The notes beneath the pieces are model-generated. The model made no database searches and was not told the origin of the DNA. It worked only from the letters and a program-made list of their open reading frames with translations. 64,000 nt of DNA from Mesaphorura yosii. Its lineage: Eukaryota; Arthropoda; Collembola; Poduromorpha; Tullbergiidae. The position numbers and the translations under genes are program-made. Location: the NCBI GenBank assembly GCA_009869945.1, contig WIXG01000093.1, positions 124,001 through 188,000 of the forward strand, written 5' to 3'. Shown in pieces: positions 24,277-39,163 of this stretch. Numbering within the stretch: the stretch's first letter is position 1; each line of letters begins with the position of its first letter.

Positions 24277-24294
24277 CCGGCCGGCCGGCCGGCC
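24277..24294. repeat. Perfect CCGGCC palindrome, 18 bp
   Basis: CCGGCCGGCCGGCCGGCC is entirely G and C, self-complementary throughout its alternating GGCC units, and rich in CpG. The surroundings are AT-rich. Confidence 0.95.
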
Positions 24295-25244
24295 ACAGCC
24301 ATAAGTTACAAACCGCAATAATTCGCAACACACGTACTCACTCATTCACATCGCATGGCATGAATATTCGATGCTGACAAAGGAGAAAAGTTGGCAACAA
24401 CCAAAAAACAAAATGATTTTTTCTCTCGAAAAACCATCCATTGTTCTGTCATCAGGAAATGTCAGAAGTGTTGCGTACTTTTTTCTCGCTCTTTTCCCTC
24501 TTTCAATCTCGCACGTTCGTGTTCATTTTTAGATCGAAATCTCGTTGCGTTTTTGGAAATGAATGGCACGAAATGCTGAAAAATTCCTCATGCAATCCAA
24601 TCGCGATCGTCTTGCTTGCTGCGGTGTTTGTAACTAATAATCAGGCAAACTGGAATCCATAACTTTCGGGCAGTGGGCATTTATTACATGTTTATTTGTA
24701 GTCGGCGTATATTTGCGCGCCTTCCAACCCAAGCACATAAATATTCTAACGTGCGATCGCGGTGCTTCGCACACTTACGCATTAGTTAATGGATGTAGAT
24801 TTTCCGATTTCGAACTAATGCTATCGCTAGCCACTTTTATTAAGTAAATTTTGGTTACGCAATCGCAGTGTCGGCCATGTTTGATAAGCCTTTCATCTCC
24901 TGCCTGCCATTGGCTGGGCTCAGCCGCGCGTTCCTTCGTTTCGTTCCGAATAAAATATTTATTTGTTTTCCGCTGAATTCTCAATTTAACAAAATTACAT
25001 TTTTGCTCTTCCGTGCCACGTCCAAGTCCAAGCCGGCGCACAAGTAAAGTACGCGTTTCATGATTTCATGCTAAAATTCTGTGTATTTTTCTCGCTCAAA
25101 TTGCATTGCATGCGCATTATGCTGTTGTCTTCTCTCGTGGCTGTCTCCGTCTTGTCTTCTCTTGTCTGTCACTCGACTTGACTCTCCGTCCGTCACATTA
25201 CACATGCCAGCCACTGCTTGTATGGGGAATGGGAAGAGCAGCAG

Positions 25245-25270
25245 CACGGCACGGCACGGCACGCACGGCA
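25245..25270. repeat. CACGG pentamer array
   Basis: Three CACGG units, a shortened CACG, then another CACGGCA. Confidence 0.9.
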
Positions 25271-26023
25271 TTGCGATTGCATGGCAGACCGACGAAGAAG
25301 AACCGACAACAGACAAGTTGACAGACAAATGACATGCATGCGATGTGTAATAATAATAATAGCAGTAATGAAAGAGTTAATATCCCTGCCTGCTAGGCAG
25401 CCAGGCCGGGCTTTCGTGTATAGTTTACGAGGACAAGCCTGATGATTAGATGATGATAGGAATGGGAAGGTATTCTCCAATTTTCTGTTACATTTTCAGC
25501 GAGACATGCAGAGCAAACAAAGCAAAAAATAATAATGTGAGAATTTACTCAGTTTCAATAATTTACGAATTCTTGCCGTAGCAGTGTTCTGTGCCGGCTT
25601 CTCTCGTGTTCTATAATTGGTTATAAAGTTGGCTGGTTTTTTAGAGTTCATGATTCACGCACACGACGACTCGTCGGTGATTGCGACGAGGAACAATTGC
25701 TGACAACAATAACATAATAAACAAGATAATAGTCATGCTCATGCCACTGCTGCCGCTAATAATTGCTCTATTCTGCCGTAATAATGTAATCGGCCTCGTT
25801 ATTTTCTATTCTTCTGCCCGCACTTTGCGTGATGGCCGCATTGTAATGAGGCTGGTTGACCATTCAGAAATTAAATTAGCGAATACGGAGTCTGCCCATT
25901 CATTAAAAAACTAAAATTACACGCACCACAATGTACGAAATGTAATTACGGCCATCCGCGCATTGTTGTGCTGTCACTCAGGTTGTGTGGCACTTTCCGA
26001 AAAGAGCGGTGCAGAGTTAAAGC

Positions 26024-26037
26024 GCAGGCAGGCAGGC
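26024..26037. repeat. (GCAG)3GC array
   Basis: Three units of the GGCA family. Confidence 0.88.
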
Positions 26038-26392
26038 TTTTATGTTCCGATGGAGCGATTAACAGGAGGAAGTATTTAAGTATTTCAGAGTATCATGTGA
26101 ACGGCAATCTTGCGTGCACAAAATTTTGCGTTTTGCCTAAAAATGTCAAAATAATTTCGGTTGAAAAACAAAAAAGGCCAGCTCCAATTCACGGCATGGC
26201 CAACAACCTGAAATCAAAAAAGGCAAGGCATTGTTTGCTGTTGAAATTTGAAATCGTGTGCATACCGAAAATAATTAGGAAAGGTGAATATTTTAAAAGA
26301 GGGAAAAAGAACGAGCGAGGTATCTGCCCTTGTGTAGTATGTGTGGCTAATTTAATCGGTTAAAACATGGCCTTATATGTACGGGGCAATCA

Positions 26393-26402
26393 AGGCATGC
26401 CT
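26393..26402. repeat. AGGCATGCCT palindrome
   Basis: A perfect 10-bp palindrome. It places GGCA and TGCC, the two strands of the recurrent tetramer, head to head and runs into further TGCC units. Confidence 0.75.
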
Positions 26403-28093
26403 GCCTGCGCAGTGCACATAAATGTTTAAATGGAGACAGATATCGGAGTTAGATTAAATTATTATGGCGAGGCTTGGCCTGTGTGGTGTGTACTTATAAA
26501 ATAATAAAGGAAGTAGTAACTTACAGCCGCGGAGCGAAAGAGCCCCAAAATTGAGCACTGCCTGCGTTGGCAGTGCCTATGTTGGATTTCATGTCAACGT
26601 CAACTTTTGTGTCATGAAATAGTTATAATAATGGTTGCTGGTTGGGCTGCAATAATAACAGTAATAAGAAGGAGCAATTCAAGTCCAAGAAGAGGTAGAA
26701 AAACCCAGGCAGAAGAATAAAGGCATTTAAATTGTCAATTTAGATTCCTTTATAGCAGTTGTCTCCTTTTATGCATGTCGTGATAATGGCTACTAGAATC
26801 GTGGTCGAGGCCCACGAAACGACGACAACCAACCGTCGCAGTCGTAAGTAAGTGCAAGTAGAAGAATAATTGGAAAACATTATTAATTCCATGTTTAATG
26901 TGAAGCGCTGACGATCCGTGTGCATGTAAGTAAAAGTTTTAATCTCTGCTGAGAATCATTTTCACGGATGTGTTTAATTACGCTGCTTTGTACACATTTT
27001 ATCCTTATTATTGTTGCACGCATAATAAAGGACTTCTGAGTCCTCTTTATCTTCTGCTCGATGATGTTGATGACGATATAAAAGATGAGATTTTATAATT
27101 ATAGCGAAGTAACTTATCTTTCGTGCGAGTTGCGAGCAAACGAACGGACGTGCCGCTGGAAAGATTGAGCGATAAAACCGCTGCTGCTGCTTACGTAAAA
27201 GTAAAACGCGCATTGAAATTTCAAATCTGTGCACGAAATGACATCGAAAGCCATTGACCAGCCTCGTAATTAGTACGCTTGTGTAAGAATCCGGCTTACA
27301 AATTGCTGCCTGAGCTGCATTCCGCATGTTTTCAAGTAATTTTTAATTGGACTTGTTTACTTGCTCCAAAAAAGTATTTGTTTCTAATAAATTATCGGAG
27401 AATGCTTCTTGGACACGCCACAGCCGCCACAAGGCAAGCCGTAATACCAACAGCAATAGTCAAAATGGTTAAATGAGAAGGTAGTTGGTAGTTTTAAGTA
27501 AAGTAATCGAGTGTAATTTCATGCACATAATTTATGAGTTCATGGTGGTAATGGCCATGTTATGCAAATTATTATTATGGCCAAATACACGAATGCGCAG
27601 TCGCACTCGCGCGTAATATCGGACTAACGAATCGACTTCCTTCGCCATCGGAATCGTTGCGTAAGCCGAGGCATTAAAATAAAAATAAAATATTTATGAC
27701 AGTGTGGACTTTTTTCTATTTGCCAACGCCAACATTTCGGCGACTGAGCAGAGCAAAGGGACGACTAATTTTTACTAATACGCGTACGGCATGCAGCTAA
27801 ATGTGTGTAGTGACTTCATTTATTCGTATTCCACAGCAAACGTAAAGCGTAAGCGTCCGGAGTCGAGAAGAATTATGGGACTTTTCCCTTAGTCAAGTGG
27901 CATAGGTCAGGAGTAATATCATTTTTATGGGATGTGTAATTCATTATTCACTTAAATCTTTATTATGTTGTCCTTACTCAACATGCGGCCGTGTTAAACG
28001 GTAGATTAAACTTTATAGGAATATTCAAACGGCCGTTTTATTTGCAATTCTTTCTTTTACGGCTCTTTGCACCACAGTCGCAGTCGCCTTTCA

Positions 28094-28108
28094 CGGAGGA
28101 TACCTCCG
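28094..28108. repeat. CGGAGG-ATA-CCTCCG hairpin
   Basis: A perfect 6-bp GC-rich inverted repeat with a 3-nt loop. Confidence 0.75.
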
Positions 28109-29004
28109 CGAACGTCAACCGTTCTTTCCTTGCTCTTGGTACACGTTGTAATATAATGTAATGATACTGCTTCCGAGTGACTTAAAAATGTAGTGTTAAA
28201 TGTGAGAAATAGAGTGCGAATGGGTAAAAGAAAAGAATGGTCGAGGAGCGAGAGAAAAGATTCATTGGTCCCATTGAAAATGAAAATCCAATAAATTGTG
28301 ACAGTAATAGTGGTAGTTTTTAGTACTTTTTTAAGAGAGAGGAAAATAGTTAACATACACCCGGCCGGAGAAAGAATTGCAAGGGGAAATTCATTGTACA
28401 CAGTTTTCGCGTGTGACCGCCGCCGCATCGCCCGAGAGTGAAATTTTAATGGGAAAAGCGTCGCTGCACTGCCACAGCCAGGCTCAACGCTCTAGCCGCT
28501 GAGGAGATGAAATAATAAATTGAGCACGGGAGCGGAGACGAGAGAAATTCCCCTGTGAAACTATTTATTCAAGCACGGAGCGGCGAGCGATGTGATGTGA
28601 TGCGGTGTCCGGGAGAAATCTAATCTCTAAATATTTGTTTTTAAGATGTACTCTTCGGTAGTTCGGTAGAGCGTAGCCGTAGCTTAGGATTGTATGACAA
28701 TGATAGGGAAGGGAAGCGAGGAATGCGAACGGCACGGCGAGTGGACGACGGAGAAAAATTTACCTAAAATGCAGACTGGTTGAAGATGACCAGGACAGGA
28801 CATCGGACAGCTTGACAAGATTACATGAAATTGTTCCCTGCGCTGCTGCTTGCTTGGTGCTTCTTCTCCTGTCAAGACCAAAGCGCCAAGCGTCCTCACG
28901 CTTGAGCCCTGCATATATTTCATTTAAATAGACAGGAAGAATTTCGGGAGTTCGACAGTGCTAAAGACAATGCGATACATGCGACGGAGAGACGCGGGCG
29001 GGTG

Positions 29005-29019
29005 GGCAGGCAGGCAGGC
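29005..29019. repeat. (GGCA)3 array
   Basis: Three GGCA units plus GGC, inside a G-rich run. Confidence 0.88.
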
Positions 29020-32000
29020 GTTGGAAGACGGAAGATGAAATTGTTTGTTGTCGAAGTCGCAAGAAGAAGACTTTATCTTCATTTTCTGGCAGTACATATT
29101 ATCCGTATCTCCAGTCGAGTCAGCTCTCGAGTAGGAGCAAAATTGAAAGTGGAGGGTGAGTGAGAAGGAGAATGATGGGTTCTTTTTAGCCATATTACTT
29201 TGTACAATGGTGTAATATAAGTATTTAGGAAGTCCAATGGGAATTTTAAGAGAGGCAGAAGAAGATCTAAATTATTATTATTTCTCTCATAATGTTCTTT
29301 ATGTTGTTTATTCCTCCTGCCTCAAACTGGAATCTGGACTGCCTCTGCCTCGCTCTCTCTGCACTCGGCTTCTGCCGCTGCCGCTGCTGTCTTGTCTGTT
29401 TTCCACGAGCGCCGTGTACAATTCATCCCAAAATATAGTGCATACGTCAATTTACATTCAGTATATAATTTGCGCCGGGCTTCTCCTCCCTCCGGAACAT
29501 CAAACCAGGACTCAACCTCTTCCTCGTCTCAGACTCGTGTCTGCTCTTCCAGAACTGCCTGCGCCAAGGCGCATGGTGGCTTGGCTTGGTGATTGAATGG
29601 GGAAAGTAATTACCAAATGAGAATTCGTAAAATGTTCATGGGCATTTGTAATTACAATTTATGTGTGCTTTTGCTCCTGCAATTATTCAAAATTGTGCTG
29701 CAGTGACAAATAGAAAATTTGTCTTCGTCTAGATTAGGAAGCATTTTCCAGGGATAATTGATCTCTTTACAGTCTTAAACAGACTGCATTACACTGCATT
29801 CATGAGAAGAATGGCAGCGCACGTGTGCGCTGACTGCAAAGGACAAAATGACGGGGCTTCAACTTGTTGTTATCAATCAGCCCGTTTGTACGCGACTTAT
29901 TTGCGAAAGGCAACAGGTTCACAGACACGGGTTCGCGCAAACCGAGAGTGTATTAAGATTGAAGGAGATTTACTTTTGCTGCTGCTCCCGCTGCCACTTC
30001 TGCCACTGCAATGTGTCAAAGTGACGCTGACTGACGGGCGACTGACTTGACTACTTACGAGCTTTAACATTGCGGTGGAGCTTCCAGATTCTTTTTTGAT
30101 TTTGACAGACTTCGCAGAGGAGAGGAAAAGAGCACCGGCTCGTTCGGCTTAACTTTTATGTGTGCGCCGAGTTACCAACATGAAAAGAATTTTGTTAGCC
30201 CGCAAGTTTTCCATACTTCGGCGTGCCACGCACTTCCTCGCCTTTTCATCTCTTTGATTGAAGCAATCCGACATTCCTCAGACGGATACAAAGTGAATGG
30301 CACTTGTAGATCAAAAGATCTTGTGTTTTTAAAATATTAAGGTTATTTATTCTCGATTCAACTTTTCGCGTTTCGCCGTCTTCGTCTTACGCAAGAGTTT
30401 ATATTTATTTATTCAACCTGCTCCTGAGCTTATCATCCGCCTGCCTGGTCCGACTCGACCGCGTCTTGCTCTTTGTACTTCGTGCGCTGTCATGAGACAA
30501 GGAGCGGACACACCGAACAGAAGGATTACACAAAAAGCGACAAGATAAGACTCGCGAGTCATGGCATTGAAAATGTCAAGAGACTGCCAGAGATTAACAA
30601 CACGTAGAGAACAGTGCCAGAGTCAAAGCCAGTGCGCATCCTGCCGACCGATATTTGGAGAATCAATGCCAAAATCACATAAAATTCACAGCAATTATTA
30701 TTGTCGTTTAGCGGGGCTCAAATGCACTGCCCAGGGTCCGAACCGAGCTCCCGTTGCGCACAGGGAAACGCGAACCGTGCAAGCACAAGCAGCAAGCTGT
30801 TACATTGCAAAGCATCCCGGGGATTCGGAAACCAGTGAAAACAGCAGTGCGCCGAAATGCTCAGACATTAAACTCTGCCAGGGAGAGTTATTAATTTCTT
30901 ACAGGCTGGAACTCTGTCGTGAAACGAATAAGCAAGTCCATTCTTTATTTAACACACCAAAGCATAGCACAGCGCCCGATCGCATTGTGAATCATGCGCG
31001 TCCACGCCGAACACAAACGGATTTTATGACTGGGCTACTTACATGATTGCGAAATAGTAAAAACTGTTTTACGAACCATGGCGAATGTAAAAGCGAATGA
31101 CTCAAGGAAAAGCACAAGTGCGACAGGAGAGTGGGCCTTAAGAATTTAAGTGGTTGTAAAAGATTAGATAAAATATTATTGCATTGCGACTGGGTTCAGT
31201 TCACAAGTCGAGACACCGTTCGTATCCTCCGTCTCGGCAGTTCTGTTTGATCATTGATCCCGTCATGAATTAATGTGCTCTTGTTTGTGGACGGCGGAAT
31301 GGGCAATGAGAGGAGCATAAAAGAGTTGATTAAAGATATTAAAATTCAACTTTAGCACAGAAACCTCAACCTGGCTCATAATAATGTGAGTAATGTGATT
31401 TTTATAATTATGATGAAGGCAGAGGAGTGAGAGAGCAGAGTTTGATGAGATAAAGAATAGGGCAAGGAGCTAGCTGGCTGGCAGGCGATGGCAAAAAGTA
31501 GTTGGAGCACTGCGAAAGTATATTTTCATTAGCCGCAACACGTAAGGTAAAAATATTATAATGATAATGCCCGTGCATACGGTTCACTGACGTCCTAATT
31601 AAAATTCATTGAGAAACTTGTTCTGTTCTTGTTTTTGTGACTCGGCTGGAGGAGGAATCAACAGAAAAAAGACAAAACTCGACTCGAAACTCATCTTTAA
31701 CCTAAAATAATTCCATTCCGAAATGAGAATGAGAAGAAAGGGAAAAACGTATAAAGAAATAAGAAAAACAACTTTGAGACGAGTCAGAGTCTGGAATTTC
31801 ATCTCTTACGAAATACAAACCCTTTCTTGCTTTGCAGCCTTGTTCATTCGCTTGCTACAAAGAATTCTTTCATTTCGGGTCTCTGCCTTCGTGCTTCGTT
31901 CTTATCATCATTTTAGTGGATACTTACTGGTTTTTATGGCGTGTTATGTTTATGTGTGGTTGAGTTGTTATGTTATCGTTTTACGGGCGTGCACGCTGCA

Positions 32001-34254
32001 TGTTTCGTACACTTGTTATTATGGTTCATCCCTAAGCATTATTTCCACTTGAGGATTCACGTAGACACTCTGACTCGGACGGACTCTGCATGGCTTTTAC
32101 GAGCGACGAGCGGGGCTTCGTTTTGATGAAGCATTTGACTTTGACTTGCTCAGTCCAGCAACAGCAATTCATTAAATTTTTCAACAAGGACATTCCACAA
32201 TGCATTTTGCGAGAAAGGATCAGCGCGTCTTGTTAAGTCCAGTCTAACCAATAATTTTCGTATTATGTCGTGAGCGTCAAGTAAAATTCCAACCCTGAAC
32301 TCGGCCGGAATCAATGTTTATAGTATCATTGCTAAACTTTTGTAGTTCAGTGCAGAGTGTAGTAATCATAACAAGACGCAAACGCAATGATGGCAACAGC
32401 AATGGTGCTGTTAGTGTCACTTGTTCACAACTTGTCTTTCTCCACTACGCCACACACTATCTCGCCTCGTATCGCATTGTCTTTCGACCGAGACTAAACA
32501 TCGCCCTACGATTTATTTACGGCCTGTTGCTGCTGTTTTGTTTAGTTGTGCGATGAGATGCGATGACGTTGGCATAATTTCGGGTCTACTGAATTCCTGT
32601 AGTGCCACTTTTGTCTACTAATTTTGACCCCCACCGATTTGTTGATTGTTAAGAATACGATTGCGATTGCATGTACGAATTCAAGCCTCATTGAAGGCCG
32701 TGTCGTGGCGTCGGCGGTGGTGGTGGTTCGCCGTATTTTTGGTAATTGACTCGTTATCAGGCAGCCAGTCTGCATGTGTGTAAAAATCTCTTTTATCAGC
32801 TCCTTCCTTAGTTTATGATGTACGATGTGCGTGAAAAAATCGAGAATACGCATCTTAAGACGTAAACAGTTTTGCGTACGTTAAGCTTTATTCGCACACA
32901 TGCAAAAAGCAGTCATTAATTTATTTCCACGTAATGTAAACAAATCCGAGCGTAACAGAGCACATAAATCAATCAATAAATTACGACCGAGACAGGGTAG
33001 GGGCAGGCAGGAAAAGATTTAATGCGCCGATCAAGTTGGAAACTTGACACACACTGACAAGAGACGTCGACGACACGGATTTATTGGTTCAGATTACGGG
33101 CAAGAGTTTGCAAATCAAGTTCAAGTTCAGCTCAGCGATGGCGATGATGAAGATACAGTGCGCACGGTGCATACATCTCCCATTGAAGAATTGAAGTGCA
33201 GAAACTTCTTTTTCTTCTTCTTTGGCTATGACTTGCCTTTGAGTATGGTAATTGAAAATTATGTCGACATGACACGAAATAAAAACTGACTGACTGCTCC
33301 GCTGCTGCAGTCAAGAGCCGACCAGCCATCCAGCCGAAATGTCGACGACTGACTTGAACATGGCAGTTTGCTTGTAATGGCAACAATAAAAGAATACCGG
33401 CTTTACAACTTTGTTACGAAACCACAATAATGCAATACTCCGCTCAAACGCGCCGTGTTAATTGAAGTTGTTGCTGAATGAATCGAATTAATTGAAAGAG
33501 AAATTAGAAAAATGCGAGTTAGGCGCAACAGGGATGAAATGTGATCTGGCTTTGAGATTCTTTGCCGAAATTCCGAGCTGGCACGCCTGATGCGGATGTT
33601 GCGAATATCCTCCGTGCCTTTCGGTGACCTTAATAATTTCATCCATTAAGCATTGTGATTGTGGCTTTCCGCGTGATTCATGATCTCCATTAATCTTGAT
33701 TTTTTACCCTAACATTATTATATTGGGGTTTAATGCAAATGCAGTCTGAGTCTAATGCACGGCACGCCATGGTATGGCATGGCAAGTCAACAGACAATGC
33801 AAGGTCCTTCCATGCACCGCGACGCATCTTCCTAATTTTCTGCCCATAATGATAGTTTAATTTTGTACTACGTACGTAATGGTAATGGTTCATGAATTAA
33901 GCAAGCATGGAGTGCGAGTGCGCTAGTACGAAGTCAGTCTTCTTCTTGCTCTTGCTTTTGCTCTTGCTCTTTACGAAACGAAACACAAAAAAAACAGAGC
34001 TGAATACTGAACGCTGAATGCAAAAATTGGTCACACACAAAGGGTGGTATACGCTAATAGCCCATTGCACTGCTGCACGGAGGGAGAAGACTCAGAAAAC
34101 GCGGAGTCTCGGCGTAGAGAACAATTGTGTTGAACGGAACAATGTTTCATTTTATTGTACGGTTCGTAGCACATACAAATAACAACTTATTAAGGACCCA
34201 AGACTAAAGAGATTTAATTCTTGGTGGTTTTCTGTAAATGCAATGCAGTGAAGT

Positions 34255-34268
34255 GTCGGTCGGTCGGG
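34255..34268. repeat. (GTCG)3 array
   Basis: Three GTCG units plus GG; same family as 2828, 6908 and 60401. Confidence 0.85.
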
Positions 34269-34570
34269 TACGCGGAACACGAAGTCAGCCAGGAGAGAAC
34301 AATCATACGAATAATATCAAGTCAGAGTGAATAAGCAACAACCTGGGTTCAGGCAACGCAAAGGATTATTGTGAATCTGCGAGAGAAAAGAGCGTGCATG
34401 TGAGAGGAATAATCAAACAAAAGAAATACAGAGTACAAGTGTAAAATAAGAAATGAATTCTCTTCTCAAGAGTTCTCTGGAGACTTTTTATTTTCTCATA
34501 TGTAATGCAAGATGAAGTGGAAGAAAGAAGCTTGCTCGAAAGGTGCACTTGAGAATCCCGGCCCGACTGG

Positions 34571-34596
34571 CCTGCCTGCCTGCTTGCCTGCCTGCC
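34571..34596. repeat. CCTG/TGCC array with one variant unit
   Basis: Six tetranucleotide units of the GGCA family in reverse orientation, plus two bases. The third is changed to CTTG in this register. Confidence 0.9.
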
Positions 34597-37500
34597 CGTC
34601 ATGACCGCACTCTGGTCAATTGCAATGCGTGCGATAGCGAAAGATCGATCCTGAACTCGTACGAATGCCAAATCGAAAGAATTCAGGCCTCTTTCACCTG
34701 TGTAGCGTAAGCGCTTAAGCGTGCCCCAAGTCTATTTGTTCGCTGTGCGCTATGAGTTTGATTGTATGGGCATTTTGCCCGAACACGATTTTAAATCCTT
34801 TTGAAATTAACGAATTACGAGTCAGCATGGCATGGGATAATAACACAATAATGCGTAATAATATACCTGTGGCATGCGATTCTCTGCGAGCAGCCCACTG
34901 CCTGCTGCAGCATAAAATGAATATTAACATTTGATTTTTCCACGGCCGACTGAAAAAGGCCAGACCACAAGCCAAGACTTACATGATTATTAAACGGTAC
35001 ATGAAAAGAAAATATATTTTTTATCCATTTCCAAATGTGTCAATCATTCCTCCTTTCAACCACGGCGCAGGGCAGCACATTTTAAAGTTATAAAGTTGTA
35101 CAGCGCACGGGAGTTGAGAGGAGAACGCGAAAGGCGGTAGTCCAAAGGAAAAGAATGGAAAATATTCTCAACGAAATTCTTTTATTGACTGACGTATGCG
35201 AATGTGTGCCTCTCGCGCGTATCTTTTTCTCTTATCATTAAGAATTCTATTCTGTGCTTGCCGACTCGGCCTGTATCATTGTTCCGTAAAATTGACTCGC
35301 TGCTCATTACGTGATTCTGTACGGTTTTCTTGCGTCGCGTCGCTGCAAAGTTCTCAGGAGTATTGAGCCGATCCCGTCCGTCTTCTCTTGTGTTGAATAT
35401 TTATTATTTTGTTGCGGGCTGAATTGAAAAGCAGCGCAATACACAGACACAGACACAAGAATAAAATTAATATATTACAACAAAAGAAACAACATCATCA
35501 TCGAATGCGAATGCAAAGAATTTGTAACCGTAACCTTCTGTCTTGGCTTGGCTTTCTCATTGTAATCGTATCACTGACGCATTGTTACCGCTGCCGCCGC
35601 CTTTTACGGGACGGCTTCAGTTTTTGATTTGGCATGGGAAATGCACGCCGGCTGGGTTCAAATTCCTCACAATAAATTATCGGATTGAAGATGTAAACGA
35701 AGACGAATACCAAATGAGCTGCTGCCAGATACAAAATCTGATGAATTCATTTCGTCTATGTGGCTTAAATATGCATTTAAAATGAATTAGATGATGCGTT
35801 TGGCAGGCAGGCTCAGCTCAGGCTTAATCCACAGACGCAGCTCTGGGTGCAGAAGGAAATGATTTTTTGTCTATGCGAGATTAGAGTATTGGAAATCCAA
35901 CAGAAACAGAAGAAAACTTCAAGAAAAGAATGAGTCTAGAATATTTATGGCCCTTTCCACGAGTGAAATAGAAATTGAGAAGAGAGTTTTAAACTTTATA
36001 ATCGAAAATGAATGGAACATGCAGGCTGGCTGAGCGTGTATGTGTGCAAGACGCGAGATTACTCGAAAAAGATCTGGCTGACTCGACTCGAAGTCTGCGA
36101 GGTCTCCTCCGCACCGCGTGGAAATGGCAATGACTTTTTTCCATTCTTGTTTTTTATTCTACTGAGACCAGAGAAGCCAAAGCAGCAAGGCAGTCGGGAG
36201 ATGAGAAGAAGAATGAAATGAATGAAGTGTGAGAGAATTAAAATGAGTTTGAAGACGCTTCACTTCTTCCCTTCGCTCGCTCGAGTTCTGTTTCTTCAGA
36301 CTTCCATTTCCATTTTCTATGAATGCTGCTGCAAAGTTAATTGGTTTAGAAATCAACAATTTTCTTCAACTAAAAAACAGAAATAGTTTTGAGTCTCTGC
36401 TCTGCTCGGTGATGATGCAAGAAATTTAGTGTCCCTCGATCACTTTAATTCTTTTGTGCGAATGAAAGAGGCGGACGAAGAATGAATTTCTTTCGCATTT
36501 GTGATGATACGGGTTTAATGGCTAATGCGCCCACTATTGACATGAAGGAGGCTAATTCCCGCACTTTAAGGCGGGATTTGGTGCAAAGGATTCGGTGGAT
36601 CGTGAAATCCAAGACCCATTTGCGTCTAATTACGAATCTTTCGAATTTACGGAGTTCCGCAAGCCTTTAATAGAATAAGTGGAATTAAGTAAACACACGG
36701 CGCGCACAGCGCACTTGAGTGGCAATGAAACGAGAGTGAGTGAAAAGAGGAAAGTGTCATGAAAATTTAAAATCCATTTTCCACCTAAATTCTCCTGTAT
36801 AGACTTATTAATGCTAAGAGACCCGTTCCTGTCCTTGCGTTTGAGCTAAAACGTAAGCCTTTTGTGCACGTGAGAGACGAGAAGCTGATAAAAGCCGTGA
36901 AAGTCGGGAGATTCGAGGAGAAAATACGGATAGGCTTGCATTATTTAAGAAGTTTAAAGGGCAGCCGTGTCGTAGCAGAAGCAGAAGTAGGAAGTGAGCA
37001 AGGCATTTTACACACTTAATGAAAATTTTAATTTCCCTCCGTTCTCCAGCTCAAACAGTGCCTCGCAGCCCCGGGAACAAGTTAATTTTGGAATTACATT
37101 ACTCTCACATGTATAATCGCATTTTTGTATGAAATAATTACAAAAGTAACACCTCTCCACGTCCCGAAATTCACTTTGAACGCGGATGCTTGTAATTTAT
37201 CCCCAATTTCGAGACCCTGCGGAGGAAGGCTGGGAGATTAATCTTTTAACCACCTTTCGGGATTAATAACGAGAGCAGCAGAAACCAGCGTGCTTGTGTT
37301 GGGTCTTGTACTTGTTGGTGATTGTCGGCCGGGTTCAAGTTCACAAAAACCATTGCCACCACCCTGACTAACAGGACCATAAAGACACGACCGGAAGCTT
37401 GTTTGATTAAAAAAGTACAGCGTAGGAGGAAGAGCAGGGAATTGAGTTTCGTAAATCATGCAACGCGCGCCGGTTACGAAAAGGCCGACCGGCCGTACTT

Positions 37501-39163
37501 GCCGGATAGAAAGAGTAATGAGAATTTATAGGAGAGTGGCAGAATGGGTTAAACTTCATTGCAATATATTTTTCATGCTGCACGTTCCTCGTCGGTTCGT
37601 TATGCCATGACATGACCTTAATAATTCTTGAGGTGTTACCCAGAATTGAGTGTAGAGAACACGCTCTAGTCTAGTTTTCGGAAAATGGGAGATTCTCTCG
37701 CAAGTGGAAAGAAACCCATATTTTATGTTTCTACTTGAGCACTTGCCCTTCTCCTGCTCGTCCATACTGAACGAGTCAGGCACTTAGTGCTGTAGCAGCA
37801 GCGAAGGTGCAGTGGCGAAGAATGGAAGAAAAGAAAATGCATCTTGAGCAGTGTTTTGAGTTATGAACCACTTTTCCTTGTCATTTCCGGTTGTGTCCCC
37901 CAAAAGAACACAGGCCAGTGTATTAGAAGCATTAAAGAGTCCCACAGTTCCACTTATAGATGAAATATTTGCAATAAAATTGTTATATAATAATAAGAGC
38001 ACTCTGCTCCAGCACCACCAGCATTATGCCAGCCCAGTGCGTATTATGAATGGGGGTCATTTTACTCTGGTTTCTTTCTCCCTGCACAGGAAGGCACAGA
38101 CTTAAAAGATATCTTTCACCGCCGAGCTTTGCAGATCTCGATCGCTTTCTTTTTCGAGTGCGCCGAGCTTTGCTTTGCCTTTGCCTGACATCGGAACAAA
38201 ATACGGCGTATGTCTCAATTTTGGGGATGCATGATTTATGTCCGATGCATTTAGGAATCAGAGAACGGATCATTAGTCCAAATGCATTAACATGTCTGTG
38301 ACCCTGCGTTCAGCAGTGCCGGTAGTGTTGTGCCGGGAGGGGGTCGCGCATTGTTTCTGGATGCGGGTGGATTACGGCTTTACGGCGTACTGGAATTTTA
38401 TTTGACACGCTACAACGCCAATGCTTTCCCGTTGCAATGATACGATTCCTGGTCCGCTGGAATTTTTATTAATGATTCCACAGCGCTCATTATTAGTCCG
38501 TCTTGTTAGTCGGTATGTGGCAATAAAATGCGAAACGAGGCAGGAATGCGTAATGGGTTTTATGTGCTTTTTATATTTTTTTTATGACTCGAGACGACAA
38601 AGACGGTATCCTTTGATATTTGGAAGGAATTTCTGCAATCGAAGAGCATGAATGCGCATCCTCTAATTTACAATGTGCTGAGGACGCGAGTGAAAGACAA
38701 TTATTTGAAAGTGGGCGGTTTTTTCTTATTCTTCGGTGTTAATTCGTCGCCTACCAAGAGTGTGGCAAATATTTCAGCATCATTATTAGAAAAGAGATTC
38801 GATATTGTCTTTTCACCTCTGAAATTCCTCTTTCTTCTTCAGCCGCCCTGCTAAATTATTATTTATGCCACGGAGAACATGGCGGCGGCTAGAACAGCAG
38901 GCACGTCCAAGGAAGATTCGAATATTCGGCTTGCGTCGTGGAAAGGACGAGCTACAGAAATGAAATTTTGTCTACAACGCAGAGTAAAAAGAGCATTAAA
39001 AGTGGTTAACGGTATAACTCATTGTGTAAGAAGATGAAGAGACCGAAGTTTGTAGTTACCGAATAAAATGTAATATAAAATAAGATGATGAAGAAGATGA
39101 ACAAGAAAAGTATTTTATATAAGCCATGAAAAAGATATGGTGGAATGAAATGAAAAAAGGGAC

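Larger units (their letters stand above)
24001..34000. other. Intron 2 segment: no gene, GC-rich repeat islands
   Basis: No supportable gene. The 161-codon + frame at 30561-31046 has no family likeness and is of a length chance can give. Repeats are at 24277, 25245, 26024, 26393, 28094 and 29005. Confidence 0.5.

Noticed and set aside
30561..31046. 161-codon + strand open frame
   Set aside because: No recognisable domain, composition like the surrounding intron, no transcript signals.
35640..35670. B-box-like GGTTCAAATTCC
   Set aside because: The closing C is missing and there is no matching A box or acceptor stem.
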